Shown piece by piece: positions 60,765-63,804 of a stretch of DNA of 63,804 bases (positions are counted from its first letter, which is position 1; each line of letters begins with the position of its first letter). The DNA comes from Bacteroidota bacterium. GTDB lineage: Bacteria > Bacteroidota > Bacteroidia > Chitinophagales > Chitinophagaceae. The translations under genes and the position numbers were made by a program. The stretch is from NCBI GenBank assembly GCA_013286315.1, contig JABDFX010000009.1, positions 347 to 64,150 on the forward strand. Direction: 5' to 3'. The notes under the pieces are model-generated. The model made no database searches. It was not told where the DNA came from and saw only the letters and a program-made list of their open reading frames with translations.

Positions 60765-62211
60765 AGATAGGTTTGGGTTTACTGATGAGGAATAATCCAA
60801 TGAATGTTAATATGCCATTGATCAATAAAAGCTCCAGACCGATATGAAAGTTTCCGAAAATATATTCCTGGTATTTGTCCAGGAAATAACAACAGATGGG
60901 TGATAATACACAAACCAGGGGCACCCATTTATTTATCAGACTGCGGCGTGTCAGGATCGAGAAGGAGAATAAACCGAGTAAAGGTCCGTAAGTATAAGTG
61001 GCCACTTTAAGAATGATTCCAATCATGCTGTCGCTGGAAATCCATTTATATATCAGTACAAAAATCAAAAAAACGAAAATAAAGACGAGGTGCACCCGCT
61101 GACGGATTTTTTTTCTTCTGGCCTCATCCAGTTGCTCATTACGGTTGATACCGAGGATATCAATACAAAAAGATGCAGTCAGGGCAGTTATCGCACCGTC
61201 AGAACTGGGGAACAGGGCAGAAATGAGGGCAATGATAAAAATAACAGAAACGATATGCGGCATATGGTGCAGCGCCAGTTCCGGAAACAGATGATCGCCT
61301 GTTACGGGAATATTTTCTGCCGCTCCGAATAAGTGTAAAAGTCCACCGAGGAACAAGAAAAGAAAAATCACCAGCAGCATGATGAATCCCAGCACCACCA
61401 TATTCTTTTGCGAGTCCCTAAGTGTTTTTACGGAAATACTTTTCTGCATCATTTCCTGATCCATGCCTGTCATGGTTACCGTTATAAATATCCCCGCAAC
61501 GATTTGCTTCAGGAAGAACATCTTGCTGTCGGGGTCCGTGAAGAAAATTTTGGAATATCCTTTCACCTGCAACGCCTGGAACGCACCGGAGAGATTCAGG
61601 TTGAGATGATGTAAGATATAGATGACGCAAATCAGCATACCGCCGAGCATACAGGTCGTTTGAAGGGTATCCGTCCAGACAATGGTTTTCACGCCCCCTT
61701 CATAAGTATACAATAAGATCATCAGCAGTATAATGAGGGTGGTGAGCCAAAAGGGAACATGAAATCCTGAGAGGATAGCATCCTGTAAAATGTTTACAAC
61801 CAGGTAAAGTCTTGCGGTAGCCCCCAGTACCCTCGACAGAATAAAAAAAGCAGCTCCCGTTTTATAGGAACTCATGCCCAGCCTCTCATTCAGATAATTG
61901 TAGATGGAAGTGAGGTGAAGTCGGTAATAGAGCGGCAACAGCACATAGGCAATCAGGATATAGCCCAGAAAATAACCCAGCGTAATTTGAAAATAGGAAA
62001 ACGAGTCGCGGGCAACAGCACCCGGGACACTGACAAACGTTACACCAGACAGAGAAGTGCCGATCATTCCAAAAGCCACCAGCATCCAGTTGGAATTCCG
62101 GTTACCGATAAAAAAGGATTCATTATTGGAACCCCTCGAAGTGCGGTAGGCCACTACAAGCAGTAAAACGAAATAAGCCACCACAAAGGAGAACAGTAAG
62201 AGGGGAGACAT
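60763..62211 (-). CDS. Sodium:solute symporter (SSS family)
   Basis: 482 residues with about 13 TMs. FVVAYFVLLLVVAYRTSRGSNNESFFIG, VAFGMIGTSLSGVTFVSVPG (the classic SLC5 TM1 GxxGTxLSGxTF pattern), MDQEMMQKSISVKTLRDSQKNMVVLGFIML, and SALFPSSDGAITALTASFCIDI. It co-imports a small organic solute with Na+; substrate unknown. No partner genes. Its TAG stop lies in the right terminal repeat of element B3. Confidence 0.93.
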   Translation of the reverse strand: MSPLLLFSFVVAYFVLLLVVAYRTSRGSNNESFFIGNRNSNWMLVAFGMIGTSLSGVTFVSVPGAVARDSFSYFQITLGYFLGYILIAYVLLPLYYRLHLTSIYNYLNERLGMSSYKTGAAFFILSRVLGATARLYLVVNILQDAILSGFHVPFWLTTLIILLMILLYTYEGGVKTIVWTDTLQTTCMLGGMLICVIYILHHLNLNLSGAFQALQVKGYSKIFFTDPDSKMFFLKQIVAGIFITVTMTGMDQEMMQKSISVKTLRDSQKNMVVLGFIMLLVIFLFLFLGGLLHLFGAAENIPVTGDHLFPELALHHMPHIVSVIFIIALISALFPSSDGAITALTASFCIDILGINRNEQLDEARRKKIRQRVHLVFIFVFLIFVLIYKWISSDSMIGIILKVATYTYGPLLGLFSFSILTRRSLINKWVPLVCVLSPICCYFLDKYQEYIFGNFHIGLELLLINGILTFIGLFLISKPKPI

Positions 62212-62296
62212 GCCTGGATGTGAAATTAGTGATTGAAAATTAGGAAATGCAATATTAAAATTTCAATTTTAATAGTTCTCTCAACGTCAACATTCT

Positions 62297-62836
62297 ATGA
62301 ATATTGAATCCGTAGCCGTTTTTTGCGGTTCCCACAGTGGAAAAAATCCTTTGTTTACTGAACATGTCAAAGAGCTTGGCAAACTGCTGGCCATGCTAAA
62401 AGTCAAACTGGTTTATGGGGGTGGGCATAAAGGGCTGATGGGCACATTGGCTGATTCGGTACTGGCGCACGAAGGCCGTATCATGGGCATCATTCCTGAA
62501 TTACTGATCGAATGGGAAGTGCAGCACAAGGGACTTACCGAGCTCGCGGTTGTTCCGGATATGCATACCCGTAAGAAAATGATCTATGATCATTGCGACG
62601 CCGTGATTGTGCTGCCGGGTGGTTTTGGAACCATGGATGAATTATTTGAAATCCTTACCTGGAACCAGCTCAAGATCCATCACAAGAAAATTTATATTCT
62701 CAATTCAGACGGATTTTATAATCATCTGCAGAAACATATCAACCAAATGAAGAAGGAAGGTTTCCTGCAGGATGACCTGTTGGAGTCGATTTATTTCTGT
62801 CATACACCGATTGAGCTTTTCAACAAGATCAGCTGA
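62297..62836 (+). CDS. LOG-family nucleotide 5'-monophosphate phosphoribohydrolase
   Basis: 179 residues. VAVFCGSHSGKNPLFTEH, VYGGGHKGLMGTLAD (nucleotide loop) and the signature VLPGGFGTMDELFEILTWNQL (PGGxGTxxE) with preceding HTRKKMIYD. It cleaves the N-glycosidic bond of nucleoside monophosphates, producing ribose 5-phosphate and base, and may make cytokinin-like bases. The stop TGA lies within a 21-bp perfect hairpin (62818-62862). It is divergent from the SSS gene. Confidence 0.94.
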   Translation: MNIESVAVFCGSHSGKNPLFTEHVKELGKLLAMLKVKLVYGGGHKGLMGTLADSVLAHEGRIMGIIPELLIEWEVQHKGLTELAVVPDMHTRKKMIYDHCDAVIVLPGGFGTMDELFEILTWNQLKIHHKKIYILNSDGFYNHLQKHINQMKKEGFLQDDLLESIYFCHTPIELFNKIS

Positions 62837-62862
62837 TTAAAAATCAGCTGATCTTGTTGAAA
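62818..62862 (+). terminator. Perfect 21-bp hairpin spanning the LOG gene stop
   Basis: Left arm 62818-62838 (TTTCAACAAGATCAGCTGATT), loop AAA (62839-62841), right arm 62842-62862 is its exact complement. The left arm includes the last five codons and stop. It is very stable and likely stops transcription; no T-run follows. The right arm runs directly into element B4. Confidence 0.85.
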
Positions 62863-62998
62863 GTGTGGTGAACGTGGAAGGGTGGTGAATATGGGAATTC
62901 AAAATGAAATGTGGTAATGACAATATGCTGATGTGTTTTTCCATCCCACACGTGCGGGATCATTTCCTTTTTAGCTTTCACATTCTTACCCTTCAGGA
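62862..62998. repeat. Palindromic element B4 (degenerate right end)
   Basis: Left arm AGTGTGGTGAACGTGGAAGG and an inner GGGAATTCAAAATGAAATGTGG match B1 and B3. The right side keeps the inner part (ATCATTTCC... and CATTCTTACCCTTC) but lacks the terminal TTCACCACACT. A decayed member of the family. A hairpin GATCCCGCACGTGTGGGATG-like sits in its middle. Confidence 0.75.
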
Positions 62999-63007
62999 CT
63001 CCTTTAT

Positions 63008-63041
63008 ACGCGTTAAGCGTTATGCGTTAAGCGTTCGGCTT
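63008..63041. repeat. Heptamer array after the outer membrane protein gene
   Basis: ACGCGTTAAGCGTTATGCGTTAAGCGTTCGGC: GCGTTAA, GCGTTAT, GCGTTAA, GCGTTCG units on the plus strand, i.e. TTAACGC units in the sense of the minus-strand gene, about 10 bp after its stop. Confidence 0.8.
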
Positions 63042-63043
63042 AT

Positions 63044-63595
63044 TTAGAACCCAATGTTGTATCCAAACCCATAAACCGCCTGGTGATAATAGGGCGACCA
63101 GATATTCTGAAGCACATCGTACATGACGCTGATCGTAATAGCACCATTTGCACCCGTTGGAATAGCGGCACCACCGCCCATTAAAAGAGAAGGGACAAAC
63201 TGATTGATTTTAAGTTCCGGAAGATTCTGACCGTTATCGGGAACCTGGCTCGCCCACATATAATTCAATTCCGGCTGGACCTGTATAAATAGTTGTGGAA
63301 TTGGATATACCCTTCCAAAAATGCTCATACCGACATAGGATTGTTTGGAAGTATAAAATCCGTCATCATAACCATAATAAGAATAATTCACTCCTACACC
63401 TGCTGCCAAAACATTTGTAAAATGATATCCCACCAGCGGGGAAATATTAACGATCGTATAGGTGCCAAAAGCCAGACCCAGATTTCCACCTACAAATAGT
63501 TTCGATTTATCAAATCCTTTTCCATCGGAATCCTGGGCCACCGCACACTGCAGAATGCCCATGGTGATCATCAGCAGGCCAAAAAATTTCTTCAT
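63044..63595 (-). CDS. Small outer membrane beta-barrel protein
   Basis: 183 residues. Signal peptide MKKFFGLLMITMGILQCAVAQ. The mature part has alternating hydrophobic strands (KLFVGGNLGLAFGTYTIVNISP, LAAGVGVNYSYYG, SYVGMSIFGRVYPIPQLFIQVQP) and ends in GFGYNIGF, an outer membrane C-terminal Phe signature. An eight-stranded barrel of OmpX/OmpW-like size is likely. Function unknown. It lies between the LOG region and a PorP/SprF gene in the same direction, 24 bp from the latter. Confidence 0.85.
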   Translation of the reverse strand: MKKFFGLLMITMGILQCAVAQDSDGKGFDKSKLFVGGNLGLAFGTYTIVNISPLVGYHFTNVLAAGVGVNYSYYGYDDGFYTSKQSYVGMSIFGRVYPIPQLFIQVQPELNYMWASQVPDNGQNLPELKINQFVPSLLMGGGAAIPTGANGAITISVMYDVLQNIWSPYYHQAVYGFGYNIGF

Positions 63596-63619
63596 AGAAT
63601 TTATATGAATAAAGGATGA

Positions 63620-63804
63620 TTAGTTTTTAAAATTCGGACAAAGAGACTGATTCCTGGACCCGTTATTATCAGAATAATAACCATTACGTATAAGCGAAAA
63701 TTCCCAGGCGCCGTTTCCGTTATTGTATTGTTTGAGGGAGGAGGTGGTGACGTCATAAGAAAACATGATCCGGATATCTTTATAAATAAATCCAATCATA
63801 GGAA
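63620..63804 (-). CDS. PorP/SprF-family protein, C-terminal end (partial, start beyond the window)
   Basis: Read on the minus strand from the right edge to a TAA at 63620-63622: PMIGFIYKDIRIMFSYDVTT then SSLKQYNNGNGAWEFSLIRN and SRNQSLCPNFKN. This is the usual end of PorP/SprF-like outer membrane proteins of the type IX secretion or gliding apparatus in Bacteroidota (DIRVxxSYDVTxSSL... GxxExSL...CPxF). A different frame here is longer but is a shadow. About 60 residues visible. Call rests on the tail pattern. Confidence 0.75.
   Translation of the reverse strand, partial: PMIGFIYKDIRIMFSYDVTTSSLKQYNNGNGAWEFSLIRNGYYSDNNGSRNQSLCPNFKN

Noticed and set aside
63601-63795. A 64-residue minus-strand ORF at the right edge
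   Set aside because: A different minus-strand frame in the same stretch reads a PorP/SprF tail, which is much better supported.

Overview
The window looks like chromosomal DNA of a Bacteroidota bacterium, most likely a member of the Chitinophagaceae or a close relative. Reasons: the C-terminal end of a PorP/SprF-type (type IX secretion) protein at the right edge, LytS/LytTR two-component genes beside FtsX-like permeases, GH20/GH78/GH130 carbohydrate enzymes, few Shine-Dalgarno sites, and TAnnTTTG promoter-like boxes. Genus and species cannot be told from the sequence. No phage, transposase, integrase, CRISPR array or rRNA was seen. There is one tRNA (Pro, anticodon TGG).

Layout. 1-6068: an ArsR regulator followed on the minus strand by an adaptor, an RND pump and a TolC channel (cut by the left edge), with an inverted-repeat operator candidate. 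6210-11837: metallophosphoesterase, receiver protein, receiver-cyclase and ABC exporter in one direction, facing an HD/PycTM-like membrane protein. 12044-15443: an exported kinase-fold candidate, a fusion of an ANT(6)-like nucleotidyltransferase with a GNAT acetyltransferase, and an exported unknown. 15514-20878: beta-hexosaminidase, alpha-L-rhamnosidase and a receiver protein. 21032-22631: ArsR, SRPBCC and alpha/beta-hydrolase genes behind two palindromic operators. 22694-34986: mixed housekeeping and exported enzymes (KAS III, GH130, CvfB, FAD oxidase, SAM hydroxide adenosyltransferase, DUF1223, desaturase, nucleoside hydrolase, DUF2252) plus a decayed monooxygenase gene. 35204-44592: two FtsX-like permeases, a DsbA-like protein and a peroxiredoxin, then a LytTR regulator with one intact and one degenerate LytS-type kinase. 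44812-47399: ankyrin protein, tRNA-Pro, nitrilase. 47665-53749: a compact hexuronate operon (dehydratase, isomerase, KDG kinase, KDPG aldolase, transporter) without the tagaturonate reductase. 53772-56347: cytochrome bd oxidase subunits. 56498-63804: VWA protein, Hpt, glucosaminidase, O-methyltransferase, SSS symporter, LOG protein, an outer-membrane protein and partial PorP/SprF.

The most unusual feature is non-coding. About fifteen intergenic places carry degenerate arrays of 7-bp units (AACGCTT, AAGCCTA, GGCGGGA, CCGTCAA classes). Most start at or within a few bases of a stop codon, keep a fixed orientation relative to the gene they follow, and in five genes supply the last residues and the stop. 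Separately, a palindromic element family (TGTGGTGAA...TTCACCACA) occurs four times, three of them abutting or forming a gene's stop codon. Together these suggest two families of 3'-end-associated elements. Among the proteins, the items most worth attention are the degenerate HD-PycTM protein near a cyclase lacking its usual transition-state arginine, the ANT(6)-GNAT fusion, and the LytS-like pseudokinase.
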